A DNA stretch of 64,000 nt. Source: Streptomyces sp. CG 926. GTDB taxonomy: Bacteria; Actinomycetota; Actinomycetes; Streptomycetales; Streptomycetaceae. The translations under genes and the position numbers were made by a program. The stretch covers positions 150,980 to 214,979 of the forward strand of contig NZ_QGGZ01000014.1 in the NCBI RefSeq assembly GCF_003148825.1, read 5' to 3'. Numbering within the stretch: position 1 is the stretch's first letter; every line of letters begins with the position of its first letter. Positions 29,320 through 37,286 of this stretch are shown here, in pieces. The notes below the pieces were generated by a model that had not been told where the DNA came from, searched no databases, and was given only the letters and a program-made list of their open reading frames with translations.

Positions 29320-29540
29320 TGCCGATCGCCGTCGACATCGACGTGATGCTGGCCAGGCGGAAGATGTCCGTGGGCGAGCTCGCGGACCGCGTGGGCATCA
29401 CCCCCGCCAACCTGGCCGTACTCAAGAACGGCCGCGCCAAGGCGGTGCGCTTCGCGACGCTCGCCGCGCTGTGCGAGGTGCTCGCGTGCCAGCCGGGCGA
29501 CCTGCTGCGCTGGGAGGACGAAGAGACCTCGGACGGGTGA
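29319..29540 (+). CDS. XRE-family helix-turn-helix regulator (YozG-like)
   Basis: This 73-residue protein is almost only a helix-turn-helix: IDVMLARRKMSVGELADRVGITPANLAVLKNGRAKAVRFATLAALCEVL, then CQPGDLLRWE, the ending typical of the small YozG-like group that pairs with DUF2975. It should bind DNA as a dimer, perhaps at the palindrome at 28779-28795. It overlaps the DUF2975 stop (TGATG), so the two are translated together. Confidence 0.88.
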   Translation: MPIAVDIDVMLARRKMSVGELADRVGITPANLAVLKNGRAKAVRFATLAALCEVLACQPGDLLRWEDEETSDG

Positions 29541-30442
29541 CGCACCCCTGGGCGGACGTGCAACCGCGTGGCCCCACCGGCCCCCACCACGGCACGTCCG
29601 CCCCGCCGGGCCGGCGCGTGTTGCTTTCGGATCTTGGCGTCCGGGCCCGGGCTTCCGGTGAGGTGTCTCTCCCCAGCCCGCGAGGTGCGGTGTCAGGCCC
29701 GGCACCGCACCTGCCGGCATTCTCCGAGCTCCCCGGTAGCGTCCCTCCCGCACCAGGGAACCCTTCCGCCTTGCGCTGCACTGCACTGGACCGCACGGAC
29801 CCGGACGTCAAGATCCGGAAGAGGCGGCCGAGCAGCGTCTCCTCCCTCCTCGATCCTCGGGGAACCACCAGGATCGACCCTGCGGGAGATTCAGAGCCCA
29901 CATGCAAGAAGGGGCAGGCGCAGCCCACGGCACCGGCGGGGTGGAACCGGCACCCGCGCAGCCACTCCGCTTCACGCACGCCCACGTGGGCAGTGCCGCC
30001 ACGGCGGCAAGGGCCAAGGCCCGAGCCGGGCCGGCCCGGCTGCGATATGCGCGTGCGCGACCGTCTCACCGTCCCAGGGGCCCGCCGGTTCCGCGGCGTA
30101 CGCGAGAAGGACAAGGTGGCCGGTCGCCAAGGTACGCACGCTCCGGCGTGCCTCTGCCGAGTGGCGGTTCTCGGGCGCCGCCGGGTCATGGTCCGCGGCT
30201 CCGTCACCACGCCCCGCGCTCCCCACGTGGTCCGCCGGGTCGTCATCGGACAACTGACCGCATTCCCGCACGTACCGACTGGACCGTAGGGGCTGCCCTC
30301 GTAGCCTGCCGCGAGCTCCCACGCCCGTCGCGCCGGCGCCACAGGCGTCCTTCGGGGTCCCTCGAACGGGCGGCTCGGCGGGCAGTCGCCGCCCGACGGT
30401 CGGAGGATCGGTACGGGAACACGCGACGGGAGCCGATCGAGG
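29541..30442. other. 900-base region with no supported gene
   Basis: Long open frames exist on both strands but are Arg/Pro/Gly-rich, lack ribosome sites and resemble no protein I know. I found no hairpin of note, tRNA or IS end. The last 100 bases hold the leader of the lipoprotein gene. The region may be decayed sequence or contain an RNA I cannot recognise. Confidence 0.4.
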
Positions 30443-31441
30443 ATGCCGAACACCGCCACCGCCGGTAGCAGTAAGACAGCTCGCGTCGTCCTGTCCGGCA
30501 TGCTGGCCTTGGCCGGGGCCGTCGTGACCGGGTGCGGCGGTGAGACCCACAACACCGGACAGGGGCCCGGAACAGGGCCTCGCCCCCAGGCGGCCCGCTC
30601 CAGCAAGGTCACCGTCGTCTACGAGACGGGAACCGTCGAACCGGAGGACCGGGAGGCCGTGACACTCATCCGGGACTCCCGCGTACTGGAACGCTCGGCC
30701 GACTGGGTGAACAGATCACTCACCCTCCCTCACGACATGGTCGTGAAGGTCACCGCAGACGTGCCGCCCGGTGTCACCGACGCCGTGACCCAGGCCGACG
30801 GCAGGACGATCTACATCCCGCCGTCGTTCCTGACCGAGATCGAGAAGGCCCTTGCCGACGTCGTGAAGACCGTCGAACGGCCCGCCCCGTTCCCCGCGTC
30901 CGAGTACAACACCGACGACCTGACCGTACTGTCGACGGAGTTCATCTTCGGCCATGAGATGGGCCACGCCCTGCAACGCCAGCTCCTCCTGGCCAACCTC
31001 GGCCTCGAAGAGGACGCGGCCGACGGCTACGCGTCCTTCTACACCGTCAACGAGGTCGGGCCGGGCCCGTCGCTGGCCGCCGCGATCCTCTTCGACGAGA
31101 TCGCCCGCAAGGAAGGCGTGCCAACGCTGGAGAAATTGTCGAGCGACCACCCCATCACCCAGCAGCGCGCCTACAACTTCCTGTGCTACCTGGAGGGCAG
31201 CGACCCTAAGAAGTACCAGCAGTCCCTGGTCGACAGCGGTTATCTCCCCAAGACCCGCGCCCCCCTCTGCCCGCAGGCGTGGGCGATGCTGGACTACGGC
31301 TGGTGGACCCAACTCCAACCCCACTTCAGTGCGTCGTTCAAGGCCCAGGGCGACGAGGAACAGAAGAAGGCGCACGCGCGGCTGCTCACGGAGACGAAGG
31401 CGCTGGCAGAGCGGATCGACGAGATCCGCAAGAGTCAGTGA
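30443..31441 (+). CDS. DUF4344-type putative metallopeptidase lipoprotein
   Basis: The 332-residue product has a lipoprotein signal (VVLSGMLALAGAVVTGC, lipid Cys at about residue 31), so it should be anchored outside the membrane. The central zinc-peptidase motif reads FGHEMGHALQRQ (His171, Glu172, His175), and a likely third ligand lies in EEDAADGYASFYTVNE, where the Glu/Asp pair fits the DUF4344 pattern. The C-terminal region is helical. The target is unknown. GGGAGCC lies about nine bases before the ATG. It is a single gene with no protease partner nearby. Confidence 0.88.
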   Translation: MPNTATAGSSKTARVVLSGMLALAGAVVTGCGGETHNTGQGPGTGPRPQAARSSKVTVVYETGTVEPEDREAVTLIRDSRVLERSADWVNRSLTLPHDMVVKVTADVPPGVTDAVTQADGRTIYIPPSFLTEIEKALADVVKTVERPAPFPASEYNTDDLTVLSTEFIFGHEMGHALQRQLLLANLGLEEDAADGYASFYTVNEVGPGPSLAAAILFDEIARKEGVPTLEKLSSDHPITQQRAYNFLCYLEGSDPKKYQQSLVDSGYLPKTRAPLCPQAWAMLDYGWWTQLQPHFSASFKAQGDEEQKKAHARLLTETKALAERIDEIRKSQ

Positions 31442-31721
31442 GCGGCTCCCCGGCGCCGCCGCGTACCGGGTGCGCAGGCGGCCGTACATCCCACAGCGAC
31501 AAGGCGGCCAGTGCGGCCGGCCCGTAAGCAGGCGGGGGCTCGGCGACCGGCCGCGCGGTGTCGACATGTGGGGGCGGCTGCGCCGATGACGTTCGGGGCG
31601 ACGGGTGTGTTACGTTCCGCCCATCAGGAGCCGACGGCGCTTGCTGCGCCGCACGTACGCCGCGTCCTCGCAGAGCGGGAGTGCGCTCCGCCGCCCCCGC
31701 CCTTCGACGACGAGTAGCGCC

Positions 31722-32120
31722 ATGTCCATCGAGCTCGACATCCCGGAGTTCCCCTACGAGGAACCCCCCAGGGGGATCACCTGCGGGCAGGAGCCATGGA
31801 ACGGCGTCCTCTTGATGGTGGATCGAATACCTTTCAGAACCGGTGACGAGGTGACCTTCCACGTCACCGTGCACAGCGACGGCAGCGGCCAGATCGTGGC
31901 CGCGCAGACCCAGGGTGTCGTGAGCATCAGCGCTGACACCACCTCGGTCGGCTGGACCATCCCGTGGGCCGGCGTCCTGGATACGGTCTCCCAGGGTTCC
32001 ATCAGCGCCTTCTACACCCTCGCTCCGGCCGACGGCAGCGCACCGTCGACCTCACAAGAGGCCATCGTCCTGTACTCCCGTCAACGCCCCGACGGCACAG
32101 TCTGCGGTCCGGACAACTGA
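31722..32120 (+). CDS. Hypothetical beta-rich protein
   Basis: From the ATG at 31722 there are 132 codons. The sequence is beta-strand-like throughout (WNGVLLMVDRIPFRTGDEVTFHVTV, VVSISADTTSVGWTIPWAGV, GSISAFYTLAP) with two Cys (ITCGQEPW and VCGPDN) near the ends. There is no signal peptide, but the composition would suit a virulence- or surface-type Ig-like fold. The ribosome site is weak and no family is recognised. Confidence 0.5.
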   Translation: MSIELDIPEFPYEEPPRGITCGQEPWNGVLLMVDRIPFRTGDEVTFHVTVHSDGSGQIVAAQTQGVVSISADTTSVGWTIPWAGVLDTVSQGSISAFYTLAPADGSAPSTSQEAIVLYSRQRPDGTVCGPDN

Positions 32121-32511
32121 GCCGCGCCGGGCGAGCCCTCGCCCGACGGTGGTCGACGACGAGTCCGGACCGAGGCGCGTGTACATCTGCATCTGCAACG
32201 GGTGTGCGGCGCGGCGTCGAGCCGCCGGAGTCAAAAGGCGCATCGCGCAGGCGACTTCGGGCGAGATGGTCGACGTCACCGGGGTCGGGGGTTCCAACGG
32301 CACGGCCCTACAGTCCTGTACGGCGCACCCGAAGAAGCGTCAGGTCCGGTTCGCGCCCAAGTCACCTCAGCCCAAACCGGGATGGTCATCGCGCGGCGCG
32401 ACACGCGGGACAGGTTGTGGACGGATGGATCACGTCACTCCCGTCCGCTGTTAGGGTGTCATGCGCCCATCAAGTCGGGCTCTCACATACTGACATTTCA
32501 ACGGGGTTTAC
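32121..32511. other. Intergenic region, no gene seen
   Basis: Frames here are short and Arg/Ser-rich. A forward frame at 32149-32454 starts with a repeated Cys-Ile-Cys phrase but has no ribosome site and looks fortuitous. The AT-richer end (about 32480-32510) probably carries the promoter of the next gene. Confidence 0.4.
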
Positions 32512-33048
32512 GTGAAGCTTCGCCATGTTCGCGCGGTAGCCGTCTTCGGTATCGCAATCTTCGCACTCACCGGAGCCCGTGGCTCCCACGGCGGCAGCTG
32601 CGGGGGCAGCAGCCACAGTTCCGGCTCGGGTTCCAGTGGTTCCAGCAACTCCACCGGCGGCAGCCAAGGCAGCGACAGCACGAGCGGCAGCACCGGCTCC
32701 ACCACGGGCAGCAGCACGGGCAGCCCCTCGGTCACCGGTGGATCCGGCAACAAGGCCGAGCGTGACATCAAGATCGACGCATGCAAGATGGACGCGTCGG
32801 GCAAGAACCTCGTCGCCAAGATCACCGTCACCAACAGCGGCTCGGTGGACTACACGTACAACATCAGCATGAAGTTCCGCGGGAGCGCCACCTCGGCGGC
32901 GACCCCCGCCACGGCCAAGGTCTCCGCCCTCACGGTCAAGGCGGGTGCGTCCAAGCCGGCCGAAGCCACCGCGCCGTACACCGGCAAGGGCGACGGCAGC
33001 GAGTACAAGGAATGCGTCGTCGACAACGCGTCGAAGAGTGCCCTCTGA
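32512..33048 (+). CDS. Secreted Ser/Gly-rich protein with a C-terminal beta domain
   Basis: The GTG at 32512 opens 178 codons behind ACGGGG. A signal peptide (VRAVAVFGIAIFALTGA) is followed by a 55-residue Ser/Gly/Thr linker, then a compact domain (KIDACKMDASGKNLVAKITVTNSGSVDYTYNISMKF) with a Cys pair (Cys91-region and ECVVDN). That domain resembles the small FxLYD-type beta fold used by actinobacterial surface proteins. The linker would let it stand away from the cell wall. Function is unknown. A hairpin follows the stop. Confidence 0.75.
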   Translation: MKLRHVRAVAVFGIAIFALTGARGSHGGSCGGSSHSSGSGSSGSSNSTGGSQGSDSTSGSTGSTTGSSTGSPSVTGGSGNKAERDIKIDACKMDASGKNLVAKITVTNSGSVDYTYNISMKFRGSATSAATPATAKVSALTVKAGASKPAEATAPYTGKGDGSEYKECVVDNASKSAL

Positions 33049-33068
33049 ATCACCCCCTGATCACGCGT

Positions 33069-33101
33069 AGCCCCCTCTCCAGAACCGGTGGAGCGGGGGC
33101 T
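33069..33101 (+). terminator. Hairpin terminator
   Basis: AGCCCCCTCTCCA pairs with TGGAGCGGGGGCT across a seven-base loop, with one mispaired position. It lies 20 bases after the stop of the secreted Ser/Gly-rich gene at 33048. Confidence 0.8.
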
Positions 33102-33183
33102 CCGTCGTTTTCGGACGCGGACGGCCCGGTGCGTACAGCGGTGCGGATGGCGATGCGGATACCGGTGCGGCCTCCGGTGCAGA

Positions 33184-33768
33184 TCACGGACTGACCCGGG
33201 CCCGCGCCCGAGCCCGGCTCCGCCCACGCCGGGCAGCCGCGCGGGGTCCGACAGGCGTCAGGGTCGGGCCGGAGTCGGCGGGTGCCCGGGTGGCGAAGCC
33301 CCGCCGCCGATGGAGCAGCGCATCGAGGGACAGGGCCGGCGCGCCGGCCAGGATCAGCGGGGTCCAGGCCAACAGGTAGATCACGTCCGCGCCGAAGTAG
33401 TACGGGGTGGTCGACCAACTCATGGTCAGCCACAGGCTGAGCGAGATCAGCGCACCACCGAGGGCGGCGATCCGGGTCAGCAGGCCGGCCAGGGCGCCCA
33501 GGCCGACGGCCAGCTCGCCGAGGGCGATCGCCATACCGAAGGCGACGGGCCTGGTCAGGGAGACGTCGATCAGCGCGGGTATGCCCGCGGCGTCCCGCAC
33601 CGCTTCCATCTGCTCACCGATCGAGCCGTCGCCGGTGGCGGCCAGGAATGCCGGATCGGTCAGCTTGTCCAGACCGGCGTAGACGAAGGTGACGCCGAGG
33701 AAGAGGCGCAGCGGCAGGAGGGCGTACTCGGAGGCTCTCGCGCGGAGCCCTGCGGAAGGCGTGTTCAT
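33184..33768 (-). CDS. DoxX-family membrane protein
   Basis: The 194-residue product has a four-helix DoxX core: LLPLRLFLGVTFVYAGLDKLTDPAFL with the family Gly-Leu-Asp-Lys pattern, VAFGMAIALGELAVGLGALAGLLTR, LGGALISLSLWLTMSW and VIYLLAWTPLILAGAP. DoxX proteins are linked to terminal oxidase or thiosulfate metabolism in archaea and to redox homeostasis in actinobacteria; the role here is unknown. GAGGGG precedes the ATG at 33768. A disordered, Arg-rich tail follows the core. It is divergent from the GntR gene. Confidence 0.85.
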   Translation of the reverse strand: MNTPSAGLRARASEYALLPLRLFLGVTFVYAGLDKLTDPAFLAATGDGSIGEQMEAVRDAAGIPALIDVSLTRPVAFGMAIALGELAVGLGALAGLLTRIAALGGALISLSLWLTMSWSTTPYYFGADVIYLLAWTPLILAGAPALSLDALLHRRRGFATRAPADSGPTLTPVGPRAAARRGRSRARARARVSP

Positions 33769-33879
33769 GCCCCTCACACGAGAGCTCGCGCCATCCGGTT
33801 CGACCGCCAGGACCCCTTCCTCTTCTGCGCCGTCGATCCTGGCGCCACCGGACATCACCGGGTACCGGATGAACAATAT

Positions 33880-33900
33880 GGTGCTAGTGTCATTATCACC
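33880..33900 (+). promoter_or_regulatory. Promoter and possible operator of the YtrA-type regulator
   Basis: The element reads GGTGCTAGTGTCATTATCACC and forms an imperfect inverted repeat ending just before the ATG at 33901. TAGTGT (33885-33890) could be the -10 hexamer, giving a leaderless or nearly leaderless transcript. The AT-rich sequence and symmetry suit autoregulation by the GntR protein. Binding is inferred. Confidence 0.5.
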
Positions 33901-34248
33901 ATGTTGCTGAGGTTGAACATCGCGGACAGCCGCCCCCTGCACGAGCAGGTGGCCGGATCCATTCGGCGCGCGATCGCCGAGGGGGAATGCGGGCCGGGTG
34001 ACCGACTGCCCTCCGCACGGGAGTTGTCGCAGGTGCTGGGCGTCAATGCCAACACCGTCCTACGGGGGCTGCGCGCGCTGCGTGACGAGGGGCTGCTGGA
34101 GTTCCGGCGCGGCCGCGGGGTGACCGTGGCCGGCGGGGCGGACGGGCGGTCGGCGTTGCTCGAGCGGGTGCGGGAACTGGTGGCCGACGGGGCGCGCCTG
34201 GGCTACAGCAGGGCCGATCTCATAGAGATGATCAGGGAGGCGCAATGA
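33901..34248 (+). CDS. GntR-family regulator, YtrA subfamily
   Basis: The 115-residue product has the GntR winged helix (RPLHEQVAGSIRRAIAEGECGPGDRLPSARELSQVLGVNANTVLRGLRAL) but only a short C-terminal dimer helix, which defines the YtrA group. These proteins usually repress the transporter or membrane genes in their own operon. The stop overlaps the start of the DUF1648 gene (ATGA), which is the probable regulated partner. It is divergent from DoxX. Confidence 0.9.
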   Translation: MLLRLNIADSRPLHEQVAGSIRRAIAEGECGPGDRLPSARELSQVLGVNANTVLRGLRALRDEGLLEFRRGRGVTVAGGADGRSALLERVRELVADGARLGYSRADLIEMIREAQ

Positions 34249-35252
34249 GCGGGCGTAAGGATCGCGGGGCTCACGGGGACCGTGGACCAAGTGGCTTAAC
34301 GGGGCCGGGCAAGGGGGCCACGTGGGGGATGGCCGCCTGGGCGGCCGGGGTCCTCGCACTCCTCGTGGTGGTGCCGCTGGCGGCACCCAAGGGGTTCGAC
34401 GACCGGCTGGCGACGCACTGGAACGCCTTCGGGGAGCCCAACGGTTCGCTTCCGCTCTGGGCGGTCGTGATGGTACCGGTCGGGGTCTGGATCGCGCTCG
34501 TGGTCAGTGCAGTGTTCTGGCGGGCGGCGCGCCGGTGGCGGGGGGCCGTGTTGGTGTCGTGCGGGGTGCTGCTGGCCGGGGAGCAGGTCTCGATCGTGCG
34601 GGCGAACCTCCATCACGCGGACTGGCGGGACGCGGACTCGGTGACCGTCTGGGCCGTGGTGACGGTGGTCGCGTCGGGCGCGGCCGGGCTGGTGGGAATA
34701 CTGCTGAGCGCTCGACCCGTCTCCCCCGCCTCGCCCGGACAGGGCCCGAGGATGGACATTCCCGCGGGTGAGCGCCGCGTGTGGCTCGCCTGTACGGAAA
34801 ACCCCTGGCTGTACGCCCTCTCGGCCGTGGCCGGGGTGGCCGCGCTGGCCGCGCTGCTCGTCGGGCTCGGCGGGCTCGGCGGCCTGACGAAGCCGATGTG
34901 GCTGCTGATCGTGCTGTTCCTCTTCGTCTCGGTGGCGGTACTGGCCTGCTCCGCGGTGCGGGTACGGGTCGCCGAGCGCGGTATGGACGTGGCGTTCGGG
35001 CCTCTCGGATGGCCGGTGCGGCACTGGGACGCGGCGGACATCGAGTGGGCGCGGACCGAGAACCGGACACCGGCGCAGGTCGGCGGCTGGGGCTACCGGC
35101 TCAGCGGGTTGGGTACGACGGTGATGCTGCGGAGCGGCGAATGCCTGGTCATCCGGGCCAAGGGCAAGAACTTCGCGGTCAGCGTGGACGACGCGGAGCG
35201 GGGCGCGGCCCTGCTGAACTCCCTCGCCGAGACGCGCACCGAGCAGCCCTGA
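34245..35252 (+). CDS. DUF1648 membrane protein
   Basis: The 335-residue product has at least six hydrophobic segments. The DUF1648 signature is near the start (FDDRLATHWNAFGEPNGSLPLW). The C-terminal part is a PH-like domain (VRVAERGMDVAFGPLGWPVRHWDAADIEWARTE with MLRSGECLVIRAKG). This combination occurs beside YtrA regulators in many Gram-positive bacteria and relates to SdpI-type immunity or signalling proteins, but no toxin gene is visible here. Translation is coupled to the GntR gene. Confidence 0.85.
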   Translation: MSGRKDRGAHGDRGPSGLTGPGKGATWGMAAWAAGVLALLVVVPLAAPKGFDDRLATHWNAFGEPNGSLPLWAVVMVPVGVWIALVVSAVFWRAARRWRGAVLVSCGVLLAGEQVSIVRANLHHADWRDADSVTVWAVVTVVASGAAGLVGILLSARPVSPASPGQGPRMDIPAGERRVWLACTENPWLYALSAVAGVAALAALLVGLGGLGGLTKPMWLLIVLFLFVSVAVLACSAVRVRVAERGMDVAFGPLGWPVRHWDAADIEWARTENRTPAQVGGWGYRLSGLGTTVMLRSGECLVIRAKGKNFAVSVDDAERGAALLNSLAETRTEQP

Positions 35253-35271
35253 ATCCGGCCGTTCAGCCCCT

Positions 35272-35697
35272 TCACCCCGTCTGCCCTGTCTGCCCTGTCC
35301 ACCCTCTCCACCCTTTCGGTGCACAGGCCCTGAGCTCGGCCCGGTCCTGTTCCGACAGGTTCGCGACGAGGGCCGCCACCTCCTCCCGAAGGTCAGGGAA
35401 AAGCGCCCAGGCGCCCTCGGGCCTGGCCAGGACGGCGAGCAGCAGATCCCCGGGGTAGAAGTAGGCATCCAGCATGGGGTCTTCGACGAGCGCGCGCACC
35501 GCGAGGGGCAACACGTAGAGAAGGCCGACGTCTTGGCCGATCAGCGTGCGCAGGTCGGCCGGGGTCAGGTCGCCGAGGCGCACCCGGCACAGGGCGTGGA
35601 CCTTCGCGACCAGGGCGGTGGTGGGCGAGGGCGGCGGTGGCCAGGCAGGTCCGTCGAGTTCGTCGAGGGTGCGGTCGAGGTGCAGCAGCCGGGTCAT
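35272..35697 (-). CDS. CdiI_2-like contact-dependent inhibition immunity protein
   Basis: The 141-residue product fits the CdiI_2 family: a short start (LLHLDRTLDELDGPAWPPP), VHALCRVRLGDLTPADLRTLIGQDVGLLYVLPLAVRALVEDPM and the marker DAYFYPGDLLLAVL. Such proteins neutralise toxins delivered by neighbouring cells. No CdiA-type or other polymorphic toxin gene is seen within this window, so it is an orphan immunity gene. It shares the strand and region with a SUKH-type gene at 36660. The C-terminal tail is a short Gly-Trp-Thr repeat. Confidence 0.72.
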   Translation of the reverse strand: MTRLLHLDRTLDELDGPAWPPPPSPTTALVAKVHALCRVRLGDLTPADLRTLIGQDVGLLYVLPLAVRALVEDPMLDAYFYPGDLLLAVLARPEGAWALFPDLREEVAALVANLSEQDRAELRACAPKGWRGWTGQTGQTG

Positions 35698-35818
35698 GGA
35701 CCGATTCTCACGGCTCGGTCGGGCGGACGGGGTGGGGTCGACCTCACCCATCCGCCCGACCGCCCGACCGCCCGGCCGCCCACTCGCCCGCCCGCCTCGA
35801 CGGCCTGTGCCGGGCCGG

Positions 35819-35850
35819 GGGTTCACTCCGGTCCGGACCGGAGTGAACCC
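35819..35850 (-). terminator. 32-base perfect palindrome, terminator of the secreted gene
   Basis: GGGTTCACTCCGGTCC is followed directly by its complement GGACCGGAGTGAACCC with no separating loop. The palindrome lies 36 bases past the stop of the reverse gene at 35886 and is probably its terminator. A regulatory site is also possible. Confidence 0.7.
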
Positions 35851-35885
35851 GAGGGAAGTGGAGCGGTCGGGAGTGGGCCTGCGGT

Positions 35886-36443
35886 TCAGTGGAACAGCAT
35901 GGACGCGTCACCGGCCGGGGTCGTGACCGATCCCGGGCACAGGAAGCTGCCCGAGGTCTTGGCGGCCGTGAAGGCCCGGTTGACGTACTTCCCGCTCGTC
36001 GTGTTGCGGTCCCACACGATGCCGGTCGCCTTGTAGCGACAGGAGATGAAGCTCTGCCTGCCGGTGATGTCGATCAGATCGGTCCGGGCCGTGCCGGCGG
36101 CCTCGTCGAAGGTGAACGCGGGGTTGTTGTTGAGCGTGGCGGCGATGCCGCCACCGCAGGCCAGGTTGCCGCCCGGTGCGTTGATCGTCGTGCGATCGAC
36201 CGTGAGGGCGTTGGGGGGAACGGCGCTGGTGCTCGCGTTGGTCCAGCTGCAGCTGTTGCCGGCGACCACCATCACGCCGTCGACCTTCTGGTCGACGGCC
36301 GAGGCGCCGGCGCTGTGCGCGAGGGCGGTGCCGGTGCCGGTGAATGCCGCCGCGACGACCAGCGTCGCCATACCGGCGAGGCGTGAGATGCGGGGGATGC
36401 GGGGGATGCGGGGGATGCGGATGCCGTGCGTGATGTGCCTCAT
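35886..36443 (-). CDS. Secreted hypothetical protein with a repeat-expanded signal peptide
   Basis: From the ATG at 36443 (GGAGGAG six bases upstream) the product has 185 residues. The N-terminus contains IRIPRIPRIPRISRL, a triplet repeat encoded by a 9-base DNA repeat, followed by the hydrophobic signal core (AGMATLVVAAAFTGTGTALA). The mature part has four Cys (NSCSWTN, LACGGG, FISCRYK, FLCPG) and is beta-like. No family is recognised, but the composition fits a secreted actinobacterial protein. The terminator lies at 35819-35850. Confidence 0.7.
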   Translation of the reverse strand: MRHITHGIRIPRIPRIPRISRLAGMATLVVAAAFTGTGTALAHSAGASAVDQKVDGVMVVAGNSCSWTNASTSAVPPNALTVDRTTINAPGGNLACGGGIAATLNNNPAFTFDEAAGTARTDLIDITGRQSFISCRYKATGIVWDRNTTSGKYVNRAFTAAKTSGSFLCPGSVTTPAGDASMLFH

Positions 36444-36659
36444 GGTTCGCTCCTCCATGCCACGTACTGGTGGGGGTGGGCGAGGCGTAGGGGCCTCACA
36501 GAGTGTGCGGAGTGCGTGCCGGGAGAGTCCCACAGGCGCCTCGAAGTGTCAGGACAGTGTCAGGGCCATGCCAAGAAATGGCTGAAAACACCGACACTCC
36601 GCCCCGGACCGGCCCGCTGTGACTCCGTCCGTGACCGCCGAGCCCTCGCCTCCTCGTCC

Positions 36660-37286
36660 CTACTCGCCCTCCGGGACCAGAACCCCGAGCTCGACTTCCT
36701 CGAAGACGCGTGACCACCAGGCTTCTTCGTCCTCGAAAACGCTCGGATCGCTCCGCCGGGCCTGCTCGATCACGTCCTCGATGTAGTGCTCGTAGCCGTC
36801 GTCCTCGTCGCTCTTTCCGGAGTGGACGAACGCCTCCCATACGGCCACGACCTGTTGCAGGGCCACGACCGAGGTGTTGACCGGCGAATACCGCCGGTCC
36901 CCGGCGTCATCATGACCGTGGACCATCCAGACCTCGCCGCTGTCGATCAGCAGCCAGTAGGTGTTGCTCCTGTCCTCGAACGCACCGAGGAACGCGGCCT
37001 TGCCCACGGGAAGTTCGCGGACTTCCAGCTCCCGAGCCGGGTCGCGCACGAACATGCGATGGCAGTCGTCCGGCAGCCCTCGCCCGCTCAGCTCGGACAC
37101 CACCGCGTCACCCGCACCCAGGCGTACGAGAGCACCCGCTTCGAACGGCGACCACACCACCTTCGGCAACCGACACCCCCCATTCGATCCGTCCACCCGA
37201 TCCGCCCGACCATCCCAGGCCTGGTGGAGCCCCTGTCCGTCAGGACCCGAGTCGTTCAAGGGCGGTGGGCGATCGCGCGGCGTCAC
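36660..37286 (-). CDS. SUKH-family immunity-type protein
   Basis: About 208 residues from a GTG at 37286 that overlaps the phosphatase stop by two bases; the true start may lie further in, near VVWSPFEAGALVRLG. The sequence shows the SUKH-4-like pattern (DDCHRMFVRDP, KAAFLGAFED, YWLLIDSGEVWMVHGHDDAGDRRYSPVNTSVVALQQVVAVWEAF). SUKH proteins protect cells against polymorphic toxins or act in other interactions. No toxin lies beside it. A CdiI_2-like gene is close on the same strand, and an SMI1/KNR4 gene at 62112 is a distant relative of the superfamily. Confidence 0.6.
   Translation of the reverse strand: MTPRDRPPPLNDSGPDGQGLHQAWDGRADRVDGSNGGCRLPKVVWSPFEAGALVRLGAGDAVVSELSGRGLPDDCHRMFVRDPARELEVRELPVGKAAFLGAFEDRSNTYWLLIDSGEVWMVHGHDDAGDRRYSPVNTSVVALQQVVAVWEAFVHSGKSDEDDGYEHYIEDVIEQARRSDPSVFEDEEAWWSRVFEEVELGVLVPEGE

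Noticed and set aside
29422..30612. A 396-codon reverse open frame
   Set aside because: Arg/Pro/Gly-rich composition, no ribosome site, and it overlaps the genuine XRE and lipoprotein starts.
32149..32454. A 101-codon forward frame with a Cys-rich start
   Set aside because: No ribosome site and no natural continuation; it looks like chance in GC-rich DNA.
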